Below are positions 31,935-44,790 of a stretch of DNA of 64,000 nt, piece after piece. The translations under genes were made by a program, and so were the position numbers. Position 1 is the first letter of the stretch, and each line of letters starts with the position of its first letter. The stretch lies in NCBI GenBank assembly GCA_963377175.1, contig CAUJNA010002157.1:624153-688152 (forward strand), written 5' to 3'. The DNA is from Effrenium voratum. Taxonomy: Eukaryota > Sar > Dinophyceae > Suessiales > Symbiodiniaceae. Below the pieces are notes generated by a model. That model saw nothing but the letters and a program-made list of their open reading frames with translations. It made no database searches and had not been told where the DNA came from.

Positions 31935-32440
31935 TGTCGCGTCATCATGATTGCTGGCCGCAGCATCATGATGCTGTCAGCAGCACCATGATGCTGTTGA
32001 ACCGATTCGGACGCTGTTGCTGCTCTAACTGTCGCGCGTAATGGTTCGTCAACGTCGGGTGATACTGAATTTCATTACAGTGTCGCAAGATGATTCGTGG
32101 CTGTGGTATCATCAGGACGCTGCCTTTGCAATCACCATGATGCTGTGAGCATCATCATGATGCTGTCCGCATCATCATGATGCTGTCGAACTCATCAGGA
32201 CGTCGTCTCTGCCTTTTTTCTGCTAGATATGTAGCGCGGAATCGTTCGTGGCTGGTGTAGCAGCATCACCCTGTCAACATCATCGTTTCGCTGATGGACT
32301 CACTAGGACGTTGTCAGCGCGTCTATGTAGCGCACTATGCTGAGTAGCTGTGGTATTTTCATGATGCTGTCAACATCGCCAAGATGTTGTCAACATCATC
32401 ATCATGCCGCGGGCACCATTATGATGCTGCGTCATGGTTC
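31935..32440. repeat. Dispersed GCATCATGATGC palindrome cluster
   Basis: At least eight copies of CATGATGCTGT, several with the full palindrome GCATCATGATGC or ATCATCATGATGC, interleaved with TCGTGGCTGTGG-type sequence. It follows directly after the 62-bp minisatellite. No gene is visible. Confidence 0.8.
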
Positions 32441-33344
32441 GTAGCCGTGGTGTGCTATCTGGGGTCTATGCTGTTTGGGGTGGGTCCCCCATATGCCGTA
32501 CCAATGGTGTTGTCAGTTGCTGGAGTTCTGCATGCTTTTCCAGCTCAGGCTTCTCAAATGCTGAAGGTTCACCCCTCATACCAAAAGCAAGCGTCCTCCA
32601 TGGTCTGGAAGAGTTGCCAAAGATTCCTCAGATGCAAGGCAGAGCCAAGCTACCAACATGCGAACCTGCCAATTCAACCTGCCAACCTGCTAAGGCCAAA
32701 TGTATCTTCCCAATCCACCAACCTACCAGGCGTCCTTACCGGCCTACCCACTCATCTGCGCATGCCAAACATCAAACACAAAAGCACACACACATACCGA
32801 CCTCCGCTCCCTATCTGCGCTTCCAGGTTTGGCTTCTTGAAGGCAAACACTGCTTGCAGTTACATCATGTTCCTGAAACATCTAGCATTAAGTCTCTCCT
32901 TATAAGAAGGCTCCGTTTTTGTGTTCCCCCCCCCTTTTTTTCCGGCCTGTAATCAACTTTCTTGCCCAGATTCGCCGCAAAAGTCACCAACTATCTCAAT
33001 GCAGCCTCACCAACAGAAACGCCGCAGAACAGCTGCGGTGTCAAAGAATTGAACCCAGCTTTGGAGGGATCTTCAAGGGAAGCGAGTGTAGTCCCACCAT
33101 GGGGGTGCAACCGGCTGTTTCGTTGAAGCAGCACCTCAAACCTCAGTGACAAACACTGGGGCGGCTTGCCTGTCCTGAAACCGAGGAATCGCTGTTCAAG
33201 AGAAAAAAGGAAGCTTACTGCTTGGAGGTCTCCAATGTTGGAAACAACCTTTCTGACCCCCGAAATTCCAAATATCTGCAAATTAATCCTTTCTCCCAGG
33301 AGCTTTCTGACTTCCGCCTCCCCCACCGCCCGGTCAAAAAAAAC
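32441..33344. other. No gene called
   Basis: A 173-codon plus frame starts at 32384, inside the repeat cluster, and ends at 32905. It lacks codon bias, as does a second plus frame. A run of C then T near 32926-32940 follows. Confidence 0.35.
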
Positions 33345-33428
33345 GGCTCCGAGCATCGAAATGTCCTCCAGCACCAATAGATCTCCCAGGTCCAGGGAGA
33401 TCACCTGCGCCACCTCCTCTGGCAGGAC
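33345..33428 (-). CDS. Putative internal exon (28 codons)
   Basis: Acceptor AGAGCAAG|G, donor GGAGCC|GTTTTT, 84 bp, phase 0 at both ends, 22 of 28 codons ending in G or C. It reads EEVAQVISLDLGDLLVLEDI, with Leu spacing reminiscent of a leucine-rich repeat but too short to assign. The frame continues open into the presumed intron (RAVGEAEVRKLLGER), so the exon may be longer. Confidence 0.6.
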
Positions 33429-36400
33429 CTTGCTCTTTTAGCTGTACCCTCCTTTTCCATTCTCTTCAGGGATCCTTCTCTTCCAAAAAAGCCAAACTCT
33501 GGAAAATAGATGTGGTTCTAACGGGAACCATGGATGTTTCAGGGGCCATGTCGACCAGGCTTCACGAGCGTATTCATCGCCCTGTCGGAATCGGTCTGTC
33601 AAGTTTTCCACCAAATCCAGCTCGCCTCAACCAACTGGACTTCTGGAACACTCAGCCTCATTTCTCCAAAATTCACCCCAGTCTATGGATCTTGTGTGCT
33701 AGTCGCTCACATGCACCTTTCAAAGTCCAGAGTCCGCCCGAAGCAGCTCACGGAAGCTTGTGGGCCCCCGACGGCCCGGAGTAGCAACTACTCATGTGAC
33801 TACCAAGGTCCCTCTATGAGCCCGGTGTCTTTGGAAGGGACCTTTTTGAGGGGTGGCGGGCTTTCGGTTTTCCCCACAGTTGGCGTTGGATGAAAGTTGC
33901 CATGACTGGCAGATGCGCCGAACACTATTGCGTTCCAAGCAAGCGGTAGTTGGCTACTTGGGACATATATATATATATAATCTTTCTGTGTTCTTTGTGA
34001 AGTGGTGGTCATGAAAGATTGATCATGCCTGAGAACATCTTGGCAGTGCCAAAAATATTCCGTCAACCAACATGAATCTGGTGAGGTTGTGCTTTTGCTT
34101 GGTGCGACTGCATCCAGTTTACCGATTCCAATTCCTCATGGTACGTCCCCATGATAATTTGCTGAAGCTGCAACAATCATGAAGGGGATTTCAGATTCCC
34201 AAGCGATAGGAACTCGCGCCAGTTGGAAACATTTGGAACTCCAGGCAACATCCTAGCAGATCTTGACAGCACAAGGCTCTAGGTGACCAACTGCATTCTT
34301 TTAGCCGAGCTCTTGCAACAGATTTCTCACAAAGTCCAGCAAACTACAAACACAAGAGCATCTTAGCAGCGTCGACCAAAGTAGTATAAAGGTGATGCAA
34401 TGCTTGCAACACATGATGCATGCAGGAACTTGGCAGCATAAGTAGCCGGCCAAGTGGCAAACCACTCTCGCCAAGATGGCCTGGTCTGAGACAGATGGAT
34501 TGAGGACTGACTGAGCCAAGGTTTGTTACAAACATATGGTATAGCTTTTCCCTGTGTGTGCTTCGTGTGTGTGACCCAGTGGTGAACAATGCCTTCACAG
34601 CTGAACACAAGCGACGGAGATGCATCTCCGCACCTACTAAGCAATGCCCATTGATCTTGGCCTTGCCTTGAGATCAACAAAAGTCATCATTGATTTGTTG
34701 GAGCTTATGTTTTACCTAAGGCCAAGAACTGCTCTTCGATCTGGGTGTCGGTCTTGCTTTTGTGTCTACTCCTGCCTGCTGTGCAAAACAATAAGCAGCC
34801 TGGCCGGCCGTTGACTCTTGCTGGGGATGGAGGCGTTGACTTCTTGAAGGGGCATTGTACTTAGTAAGTGGGTAATGACCATGGATATAACCCACAAAAG
34901 CCATAGATATAAGTCTCCGAAGGGGGTTGTAACCAGGCTTACCAACCACTAAGTACCCTGCCTTTTAAGTAGGCGGTATGATTTGCGATTGCCAATACCT
35001 TAAGAAGGCCCCTCTTTGTGAATGGTACGAAAGTTGTAACCTGGGTCTTGAAAGTTGTGATAATCAAGCCTGCAAAGTGCATGAATCCATTGAAATCCAT
35101 ATGCATGGACCCAACTCTATGTGAGGACCACCCTATAATGGGCAATTGCTTTGCCCCGCATGTCAACGAGCTCGGTTTCGGCCTTGTCCGAAACCGGCTT
35201 CAACTAGGTGCAAAAGTGCAATTTGTGATTGGCCGAAAACAAAAAACAAACTGAAAGTGAACACGCGTCCAACTAAGAGAAGAACATTTGAATCATCTCT
35301 TGCTCCCCAACTACACGCTACCACAAGTGGTCTCCTTTCATATCTGGAAACTGTTATTGACAAAGTAAAGCAGGCTGAACCAAGCCGCCGCGTGCTATCT
35401 TTGTCTTTGTCCCTTGCTGCGCAGGAAAATGCAAACCAGTCCAGCAAAACACGTCTTGCGTGCTGAGACAAAGTGTGTACCACATGATAGCTGGTCTTGA
35501 AGAGAAAACAGTGATGAAGTGACCATTTCCTGTTTGCTGAGCCTGCCCCACGGCCAAACTCACAATAGCTGTGGCAAATCAACCGTGACAAGACTCTGAA
35601 GCTCAAAAAAATGTATTCTCCATCCACCATGGAAGTGGGTTCCGGGGGTCCCAAAAAGCGTACTAGCCTTTCAAACCCCTCCGATCGTAAGCTTCCATGA
35701 TTGTGGGAGGGTGGGTATTTAGCCTAGTTTAATTTGGGTAAGAGCTCATGTTCTATTGAACCTCTGCTCCCGTGCAAATATTTTCCAGAGCCCCAAAATT
35801 GGGTCCCCCAACATGAGGGTTGTGAGGTTACATGTAAGTCTGCAGGGGGAAAATTGAACCTTTTGGATTTCCTAATGTCCTCCACCTCCCGAGAACCAGA
35901 CCTTGCCAGCAGCACCGAAGCTGCAGCCCTGGCTGAAGGAACCATGCGAAAGCTGCAAAAGAACCGATGACGGTGGTCAAATTGGGCCTGTCCTCCTCAG
36001 GGAACCTGCTTTTTCGGCCAACATCTGGGGTACACAGCAAGTTATATTGTCAGATTCTGCGATTCGACGGCCCTTAAAAAAAAACACCGCCATCTTTGGG
36101 GTCGCCTTTTGATATGAGGGAACCGCACAAATTCACCGCGTTTCGCTTGGTTTCCCAGATTCCCTCACCAAGCTGCGCAGGCCTTTTTAAAGACCCAAAA
36201 AAGGCGTGCCGGCATCAGACCCTAGAATTTGAGGGTGGGGAGAGGGGTCTAACCTTTGACTTGAGAAACCTGCAACTGGTGAAATTCTGAAACCCGTTGG
36301 TTTTTTCATATCCTGGCTTCGTTGTCCAAGTTGTGTTTTGGGACAAGGGTTCAATTGCAAGGTCTGCATCATAGAGCCCACGTGTCTGGTCAACATACCC

Positions 36401-38999
36401 CTGAGTGGATTCGCGTTGCCTAGGAATAAATAAGGCAAGGATTGAGTGTAATTATGACAACACATCGTCGCCCGCACAAACGGCAGTGCAGCTCTGCCGC
36501 ACAGCATTGAACGGTTATGGGGGAAAAAAAACAAGACCTGGGCACCCAACCAGCCGACTGTCGTAGCAGCCAGCAAGCAGGACAACAGGAAGCAAGCAAA
36601 TCCCCATATGGCCCATAATTAATAATGATGCCCACAGGATCGCAATAGAAGGTGTTGCCCCCAATGAGTTTCCGTGTCGACAGGCCAGGGGCCTTGGGGT
36701 ACTGCGCCAGGTACTCTCTGAAGGCGGGATGGTTCTCAAAGTCAATGTACACGAAGCTGACGCCTTAGGCCCCCAAGATCTAGGAGAAGTATACTTCACT
36801 GCATCTGTGCCATGTCTCGATCCAAGAACCTTCATGAGGTCACAAGCTCCCAGTCGCGGGCTCTAGAGAAAAGAACCTTGTCCAAGGCATGAGTCTGCAA
36901 CTGGCACATTGTGCATTCTTCGCACAACAAACACATGTCACACGCTAAAGCCAGGCAAGAAAGTCCAACACGGGCATGGCAAGTCAAGTTGAACAGCCAA
37001 GGCAACGTTCATTCTTCCACATCATGCCTCAGTTGTTGGTGCAGCACATATATGAACAATGAATGTGGCAACTGCGGCAATTGTGTAGCGCTTAATGTCC
37101 AATTTGCAATCAGTGCTTACAGTGAATTGCCTTGCAACAAAACACATCATGCATGCACGGAATAAGCATGCATATGACATATGTTCAACCTGACGGCCCA
37201 ATCTCAAGGTTCAGGCGAGAACTAGCCCTTAGCACATGTGACACAACTTCTGATGTTGGGCCAAAGGGGCTGCCGCGCCTTTGCTGCAGTATTCTGATCG
37301 TGTGCAGTGATCTTGCCAGCTGCCCCTTATCTCACAAGTGGTTCTTGCCTCAGCTACCCTTTGGCAATCCGGACGAACGCTTTGAAAGCTGAATTTAAAA
37401 AGACTGCATGATAACATGTGACCATGTGTTATGCAATTTGTGCATTTTGGCCAAAGCATCCAATAAGGAATCCAAGTCTGAGCTCGTTTTACCACCAGGC
37501 AAGCAGGTTGATTTCGGACGCATCCATTTGGGTATGTGCCGCAACAACACACACGCACAGGGAGCCTTGTGGAGCATGTAACCGCACCCCGCACCCCTTG
37601 GGTCCGGAACTGTCCAGCATGCGGCGCTCCTGCATACATCACGTGGAGAATAACTGCCTTAGCCAGTAAGCAAACCCAGTGATTCCAGTTGAGCAAAACT
37701 GCCCAAAAACCATTGACTGCTGGTTGCTGCTGAACTATGACGAGATAGCAGAACTACCTACTAAAAGGCTTGCCTGCCGTATTTGACGCCGCGCCTTTTT
37801 TTTGGGGGGGTGTCTCGTGCCGTCCGCCGCTTTGCAGAAATCCATTCATGGAGCACTCTGCAACTGCCTGGTTTTCGACACGCAGTTGTGCATCTGGGAG
37901 GAAAACCGAGTGCGTCTTTGCTTGCCTGACCTTGCCCGCAGTTTGGTACATATCTCAAACATGTCATTTCCTTTGTCGGATGCTGACCTTCCAGCATTCC
38001 ATATCTGACACCGTCCGCCTTTCCAGGTCCGGAATGCATCACGAGCCCACCTTCCGGGCTGAAATTGGAACGAGGACGTGGTGGGAACCGCTTGCTTTTC
38101 ACCACCTGCTTTGAGCTCTAAGTCATGCTAGCGCCCACAAAAGGGCGGAGAGAAATGAGTCCGCGGACCTGCGTGCCAACAGCCCAATGTGCCATGGAAT
38201 TGCATGCCGCACTCAACTACAGCAAGCTAAGCTGGCAGATGTTTGGTATAGGTTGCTCTATGACTGAGAATGCGGTAGCCACACGTCCGTGACACTTGTG
38301 ATAACAACAAGTTCAACTCCATGGGCCAAATAGGGTAGGCGCGCGTACTAAAATGGCCAATAGGGACTTTGCGATCAGTCAACATTGTAGTAGGTAACCA
38401 GCTATTTCTCTGTCTAGGCAACTGGTGACCGGTACTGTTAGCTGAAAGCATTGGACAGTTATAGTGTATTAAGACATTGGACTCAGTAAATGGTGGGTTT
38501 CATGCTAGTTTCCTCTGAATCAACACAGGGTCCAACGCGACAACTTGACATAGACTGGCCAGACAAGAGTTTCGCTTATTGAAGGTCAAAGCGACGACAA
38601 CCCTTTCCCCCAAGAATCCTTCAGGAAGAGACCTACGAAGGTGCGCGCGGTCAATTTTGGACCCCGTGAAGCCTTTCATTCTTATGTTGAAACCGGTGTG
38701 ATAATTGACTGTCCCACGCTTGCCACACAAAACGCACTTGTTAGTTCGATTTGCGACTGACCCTGTTGTGTCTTTCAAAACAACCAAGAAGCACAAACTC
38801 TTGTCTGACTGAAGTATACGCAAACATGTTTGATTGAGGGTGGGATTGCCAAGCCTTGGCTATTCACGGTGGGGGATTGGTGGCTCCCTTTGTTTTGTTC
38901 CTAAATTGGGAAGTAGCCCAGACGGAGTATGTGGCAACATGGCGGTTGAGGAGTTTTTTTTTGCTAGCACCGGCTTTTTACTAGCCCCGGCTCGGCACA
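33429..38999. other. Long stretch without a firm exon
   Basis: AT-richer spacer. Minus frames at 34716-34949, 34939-35166 and 38500-38823 (with CVLCGKRG) and plus frames at 35200-35466 and 33554-33790 read plausibly, but they lack codon bias and splice context. An AT dinucleotide run lies near 33966-33980. I call none of these genes. Confidence 0.35.
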
Positions 39000-39017
39000 C
39001 GGCCTCCCTCCAAAGAG

Positions 39018-39096
39018 GTTGGTTGGTTGGTTGGTTGGTTGGTTGGCTGGCTGGTTGGCTGGTTGGTGGGTTGGTTGGTTGGTTGGTTGGTCGGCT
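39018..39096. repeat. (GGTT)n microsatellite
   Basis: Tandem GGTT/GGCT tetranucleotides. It lies about 420 bp left of a large AACC block in the complementary orientation, so the two could pair as a long inverted repeat. Confidence 0.9.
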
Positions 39097-39509
39097 GGGC
39101 GGCCGCATCCCCTGCATCCCCGGTTGCGTATTGGGTAAAAGTTGTTCGCCGGCAGCATCGCCCGCATTGGCCTCGCTCGGACTAGGGCTGCCTGGCTTTG
39201 ATTTGGTGGCAGTCCAGAGTTGCTCGGGGCTGGTTTGGGGTGAGTGTTGGGCTTGCTGAGGTCTAATGAGGGCGGGTTCTTGGGTTTGGGGTTCATTTTG
39301 GCTTGGCAAAGGGCTGACACGCAAGATGCGGTTGGGAGGGTTTAAGGCTGACTTTGGGTCGGTTTGGGTTGGATTGGGGCTGATCTGTGCTAGGAGTGCG
39401 GCTGGTTTAGGCGTGGCTTTCGGTGGCTTCAGGGACGTGGTTATGCAAGTTTTGGGCTAGGATTGGTCGTTTGGGGCAACGCCCCACAACCACTCCACAA
39501 CCAATCCCC

Positions 39510-39838
39510 GCAACCAACCAACCAACCAACCAACAAACAAACAAACCAACCAACCAACCAACCAACCAACAAACAAACCAACCAACCCAACCCAACCCAA
39601 CCCAACCCAACCCAACCCAACCCAACCCAACCCAACCCAACCCAACCCAGCCAACCCAACCCAACCAACCAACCAACCAACCAACAAACAAACCAACCAA
39701 CCAACCCAACCCAACCCAACCCAACCCAACCCAACCCAACCCAACCCAGCCAACCCAACCCAACCAACCAACCAACCCAACCAACCCAACCAACCAACCA
39801 ACCCAACCAACCAACCAACCAGCCAACCAACCAGCCTC
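39510..39838. repeat. (AACC)n / (AACCC)n block
   Basis: Alternating AACC, AAAC and AACCC tandem arrays. The order AAC, AACC, AACCC, CCAGCC, AACC appears twice (39520-39665 and 39666-39770), so the block itself was duplicated. Asn-Gln-Pro-Thr and Trp-Leu-Val-Gly frames are artefacts. Confidence 0.95.
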
Positions 39839-39961
39839 CTAGCCAGGGTTAAGCCCCGAGCCGGGGGTAGTAGAAAACAAAAAACACCGGTTCCCAACAT
39901 GGGACACAAACAAAATGTGTATCCTCCAAACCAAGTCGGCCCCGAATCGGCTGAGTCTGTC

Positions 39962-40015
39962 CTGGGCTTGCAGCTCTTCAGCTGCGGCTCGCCAGTGGCC
40001 CAGGCCATCCTCATC
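39962..40015 (-). CDS. Putative internal exon (17 codons)
   Basis: Acceptor TGGGCCCAG|G, donor AAGCCCAG|GACAGA (GA type), 54 bp, 16 of 17 codons ending in G or C. It reads MRMAWATGEPQLKSCKP. The plus strand has an alternative hydrophobic frame here (SVLGLQLFSCGSPVAQ) with comparable bias; I choose minus by splice context and neighbours. Confidence 0.4.
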
Positions 40016-40792
40016 CTGGGCCCAAAATCCATGGCGGCCCTTTGGTTTCCGAGTAAAAACCAGCTAACATGGCTTTGTGCACAGACCCCTCCAGAAAAGA
40101 CTACTTTCCTCTTGGTTAGTTGGCCTTTTTGCACTTCCATGTTGGTTGGTGGGAAGGTACCCTTGAAAAACGACACCCCCGAATTGGGAACCCCTCAAAA
40201 GAAAACCAAAACCGATGGAACAGTGGCTGGTGGACATAAATCGCCTCAGTAAAAATCATGTTCACCAGCCTTCCTTAATATTGATGACCCATCCTTATTA
40301 ATGGGGGGGAATGCTTCATGGTTGTAATTGCCCATTGAAATTGATAACCACATGACCAAAATATAGTGTTCCCCCCATTAAAATTGATAAAGCCCCTTGA
40401 TAATGACCCTGAAAATTGAGGATTCCCCCCATTATAATGTGGCCCAGAATGACCCTTCCTTCCTCCACACATAGCAGGATTGACCGTATTCCTGAGGTTC
40501 AGGCAAATACAATGTCCAGAAATGAAGATCGACGACATGAGCAACCGTTGGGTAAAACACGGATTGCCGCAAGAGCCTGTCAAGTGACTGAAAATGGACA
40601 TCAACGAGTCTGTGCATTTCACAAGCACGTGGCTGTAGCTCGACTTGATGTGGGCGTGAGTTTCAACTGGGGACTGGGACCGCTTGGTGACCACAATTTT
40701 ACTGGGGATGTAGGATTGGTACCCAATCAACAAAACCAGTATGACAGAGGGGGCACTGACTCGACTGCGAGACTGTGAGAGTTTCCCAATCA

Positions 40793-40794
40793 TG

Positions 40795-40832
<38 letters not shown>

Positions 40833-40842
40833 CACACACACA
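40793..40842. repeat. (CA)n microsatellite
   Basis: About 50 bp of CA dinucleotides with one CG break. Confidence 0.9.
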
Positions 40843-40849
40843 CCCGCAT

Positions 40850-41251
40850 GTGCGTGCGCGCGCCGGGCTTCCTGATGCCAAACTAAGGCTGTTGATTCTA
40901 CTCACAAGGGCATGCAACAAAGGCAAAGCACTGACATTGCTCTTGAAAGACAAACACCACACGCCTTCGTTGCAGCCGAGCATCGCCGAGCACAAAGATC
41001 CGCAGAGGAGTGGAGCGATGTTGGAGGACGCTCCAAATGGTGAGGAAACCTGCCATCGGCTCGATAATCACAACGTTGTTCGATGGTGTGAGACTGCCAG
41101 GCTACTCACCACGCTTGGGCTGGCTTCGGGCATTGGCATGACGCAGACTCACGAAACAAAAGGGCCGACAATGGAGCTTCCCGAGCTATGGCCCCACGCT
41201 CACTACATTGCTCCTGCTGATTTCAGACATCTCATTTGGGCCGCGAAGTAA
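40850..41251 (+). CDS. Open frame, hypothetical (133 codons)
   Basis: A plus frame ending in TAA. It reads as a mixed, globular-looking peptide (HRLDNHNVVRWCETARLL, MELPELWPHAHYIAP), with moderate codon bias only. Its first 20 codons come from the edge of the CA repeat, so any real coding would begin later or after a splice. No family recognised. Confidence 0.3.
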   Translation: MRARAGLPDAKLRLLILLTRACNKGKALTLLLKDKHHTPSLQPSIAEHKDPQRSGAMLEDAPNGEETCHRLDNHNVVRWCETARLLTTLGLASGIGMTQTHETKGPTMELPELWPHAHYIAPADFRHLIWAAK

Positions 41252-41854
41252 TGTCAACAACAATCGGCACAGAAGGTTTTGAGCCTAATATTATGGATGC
41301 CTTTTTTTAGGGGACCCTCCCCCCAATATGGCGGCTTTTCTCTGGCTTCCCGTTAAAAGCCACACAGGCGGGGTTCCCTCAAACAAAAACCATATGATGC
41401 CTTCGTGGCCAAGAATCCCACATGGAAGGCGTACCCTCCAATCCTGGACCCTCTTGGAAGACAAGGGGCCGAGCCTCTCGTGTCCCTGGACTTTTCCGTG
41501 AATTGAGACCGCCCCTGACATGAGCCTCGAGGGGTCCTGGCCAAGCTCATGTCCGACACACCGTCCATGAGCTCAGGGCAGGTTTTCGTTGCCCCTTCAA
41601 CCAGACACGGGCCCGAGACAAAGGGACATGGAGGGGATACTCTCCTTAACATGAAAACCATCATGAGAGGACTCTCCTTTTGGGGCCCAAGCCCGCTTTT
41701 GCCCGAACAGGCGGCTTTTTTTGGCATCCCTAAAACAAAAACGGCCCAAAAAGAAAGAAAGTCGCCATCTCCAAACTGCTAATACCCGAGGTTGTTCTCA
41801 GCTACCCTGTGGGGGGGGGGGGGAAGAAAACCTGCGCCGCCTAGCCCACCGGGC

Positions 41855-41926
41855 CTGTTTTGGCCCAGGCTCCAAGGCTCACTACCAGCAGCTGGACCTC
41901 CTGCGAACCGGCCTCGGTCTGGTCAC
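41855..41926 (-). CDS. Putative internal exon (23 codons)
   Basis: Acceptor CCGAAAG|G, donor AAAACAG|GCCCGG (GC type), 72 bp, 17 of 23 codons ending in G or C. It reads GSQEVQLLVVSLGAWAKT. A plus-strand exon reading (41869-41933, CAG|GC to CGG|GTTTTT, HYQQLDLLRTGLGLVTF) is about as good. The strand choice follows the neighbours. Confidence 0.4.
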
Positions 41927-42890
41927 CTTTCGGGTTTTTCAGGACCAACCGGGGGGGGGGTTGGGATCCTAGGCGTCCTTTGCTGAAAAGTGCCATACAT
42001 ATCCACGTACTATGACACGTATAATACCAATCGAGCTGAGTTGGTCTTTATATGCATTACACGAAATCTAGAAACCGCAAAGTAGATGGGCTCCCTCTAC
42101 TTACTGAAGCGCACCTTGAAAAGGGACATTCTCAGTTGGGTTGTATAGCCCAAAGAAAGGTTGCAAGCCAACCAAGCAAAGGAACCCCCATTTTCAGGTC
42201 CCTTTTAAAGCACTCTGTCAAACTGAGGCAGCAAGAAATCCCAACTGAGTATAATCGGTAGTTGCGGGGATTTAGTCACCAACCTTTACGTGAGGCGTAT
42301 ACCGGGTATGTAATCTAAATTCATATATGCATAGATATGCAGGCACAAACCCTGGGTCCATGTATTGCTTTCCTCTAACACTTGGGAATTCAGTTGGAAT
42401 CACCTTGGCGATTTTCCAAGGGATTCCTGGGTGCACCCATTGAGCACCAGCAATTGGTTCCTTCTCACATGGGAAACATGCTCGAATGATTTGATCGGAT
42501 TTTGTAAGGCTACATGATGGTCAAGTGAATCCAATCGTGGCTACTTCAGCTTTCTTGGATTGATAACATGTTGCTCAATCCATTGAAGCAACTGTATGCC
42601 TGAGACATTTGCAGGGCCCAAGACTGTCCACGCCACCCCGCCAAATGCAGCTGGGATTGAAGTGGGACATTTGTCTGGTTGCTTGCAACTAATGGGCTTG
42701 TCTCCAGGTCTCCCTTTACAACAACACGAAAAAGAGTAACAAAGAGGAACTAATACCAACTTTCTATCCTTTTGGCTTCATCGCGGCTTTGAGGGAGCCG
42801 GGGCAACCCGGGAGCCATGCAGACGACACACTCCACGGCCCAGCCTCAGGGCCTGGCCGCATCGCCGCATGGCGGTTTTGCCGCTGAGAC

Positions 42891-42940
42891 CCCGGCGCTC
42901 CGGTTCAGCTTGGCGCCCTCCCGCAGGGAGAATCCCGCAC
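42891..42940 (-). CDS. Putative internal exon (16 codons)
   Basis: Acceptor TCGGTCAG|G, donor GCCGGG|GTCTCA, 50 bp, 15 of 16 codons ending in G or C. It reads AGFSLREGAKLNRSAG. A plus frame starting at an ATG at 42818 also covers this GC-rich tract but lacks matching splice ends. No family recognised. Confidence 0.55.
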
Positions 42941-43019
42941 CTGACCGAACCGATGCAAAAAAGTAAGGGGCCAAAGACTTACCCACAGATTCCTTTGGGG
43001 TAATTGGATTCAAAGAGAC

Positions 43020-43326
43020 AGAAACAAAGAAAAGAACAGAAACCAGAAACAGAGAAGCAGACAGACATGCAGACAGAGAGAAAGAGAGACAGACAGACAG
43101 GCAGACAGATAGACAGACAAATAGAAAGACAGACAGACAGACAAACAGAAAGACAGCCAGGCGGACAAACAAACAAAACAGTACAAAGGCAAAACAACAA
43201 TCAAGCAAACAAACAAAACAGTTTGTTCAACAAGCAAAACACGCAAACATAACAAAACCAAGCAAGCAACCAATCAACCAAGCAACCACGCAATCAAGCA
43301 ACCAAGCAGGCAAGAAGGCAAGCAAT

Positions 43327-43405
<79 letters not shown>

Positions 43406-43480
43406 CCACCAGCCAGCCAACCAACCAACCAACCAACCAAACAACCAACCAACCAACCAAACAAGCCAATAAGCCAACAA
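43020..43480. repeat. Microsatellite block: ACAG, AAGC, AACC
   Basis: Degenerate AGACAGAC (43060-43160), AAAC-rich sequence, then pure AAGC (about 43326-43405) and AACC (43412-43462). Confidence 0.92.
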
Positions 43481-44790
43481 ACAATCAAACAAGACGCGCC
43501 AGCCCACACGCACACACAAACACACGCGCAAGCATCGCCAGCTTTACACATCGCGCACACGGGCCTGTTGGATCGCGACTCATCGCTTCCAAGTTCGGGA
43601 TGATGCTGTATGCCTGGGGAACCAACTCTCGCGTGCTGTGTCCTAAACAGTTTGTTCACCAAGCAAAGCAAACAAACCAAAAGTCAAAACACCAATCAAG
43701 CAAACAAGCAAAAACAAACAGTCTGTTCAACAGGGAAAGCAAACAAACCAAAGAAAAACAAGCAAGCAAACAACAACCAGCCCATACCTGAAGTATTACA
43801 AAAGGTTTGGCGGAGATGCTCGCCTAACGTCGAGTTGCCAAACTCTGCTGACCCCGATCAAAGAAATCTGATCACTTGTACTGCCGCATGGCCTGACATA
43901 CTACTGGTGCTCTGCAAAGGATACGTTGCCACGATTGTCCATTGCACGCATCTTCCAGTGCAGTACCCGTAGGATGGGGTGGGTAGGTGGGCGGGTGGGT
44001 GGGTGTTCTCTCATGGACAATGCTGTCTACCTCGGCAGTCTTTAATTGCACTTGCAGCACGTTCTTATTTCTGGAATTCTACCTGTGACTGCCCAAACAC
44101 ACGACCGCGCGCGCAACCCACTGATAGAACCTCGTGCTCTCTAATACCAGGGTGTCGCGGTTGCCTTCGTTTGGTTTGCACAAACAGGTACGCCATGCAC
44201 CCTTTCGTAAGGCTCTTATAGGAGCCTAAGCACTCGCACGTTACCTCCTTGGCGGGTACCGGACTTTTTGCTGATGGCCAAATATTCCACCGGCAACCAC
44301 CCGAAGCAACGTCCAGGTTTGCGTGCGATTCTGAAATCTGGCTTGGGAACAATGTCGCACACCGGGCTTCGGTAGGACTCTGCAGCGTTTTTGTACCGAA
44401 GGGTATCCTCTTCATCACGACTCCTGTCTTACCGCCTCAGCATTTGCGAGTTTCCCAAAGTTGCAGAGCTTCGCGTTGTCAGCTTCTCCGTAAATAAATA
44501 CCGACCACACCGGGCACTCCGGGTTTAAGATACTCAATACATACTCACAAACAAAGTGATAGTAGTCCAGCCGCCCACGTAAGCAAGGTTCGCCGGGACA
44601 GCGGAGATTCCAACAGACATTGTCGACAGTGCCCTTCACAAGTTTTACCTTTCCAAAAGGCAACTCATTTTATCGAAAGGAGATGTGTATATGAGTCCAA
44701 AAGGTTGAATGTGAGGGCACCTGTCACCTGTTTGAACAAGGGGCAATTTGGTCCAAAGGCCCCTCCCTCAGCGCCTGAGCCCCTGAGCCT
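43481..44790. other. No firm exon; possible decayed coding sequence at 44065-44663
   Basis: Three minus-strand frames follow one another: 44663-44415, about 44440-44246 (reading RDEEDTLRYKNAAESYRSP) and 44260-44065. They change frame near 44437 and 44245. The peptides are plausible but bias is weak. This could be a frameshifted relic or chance. Confidence 0.3.
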
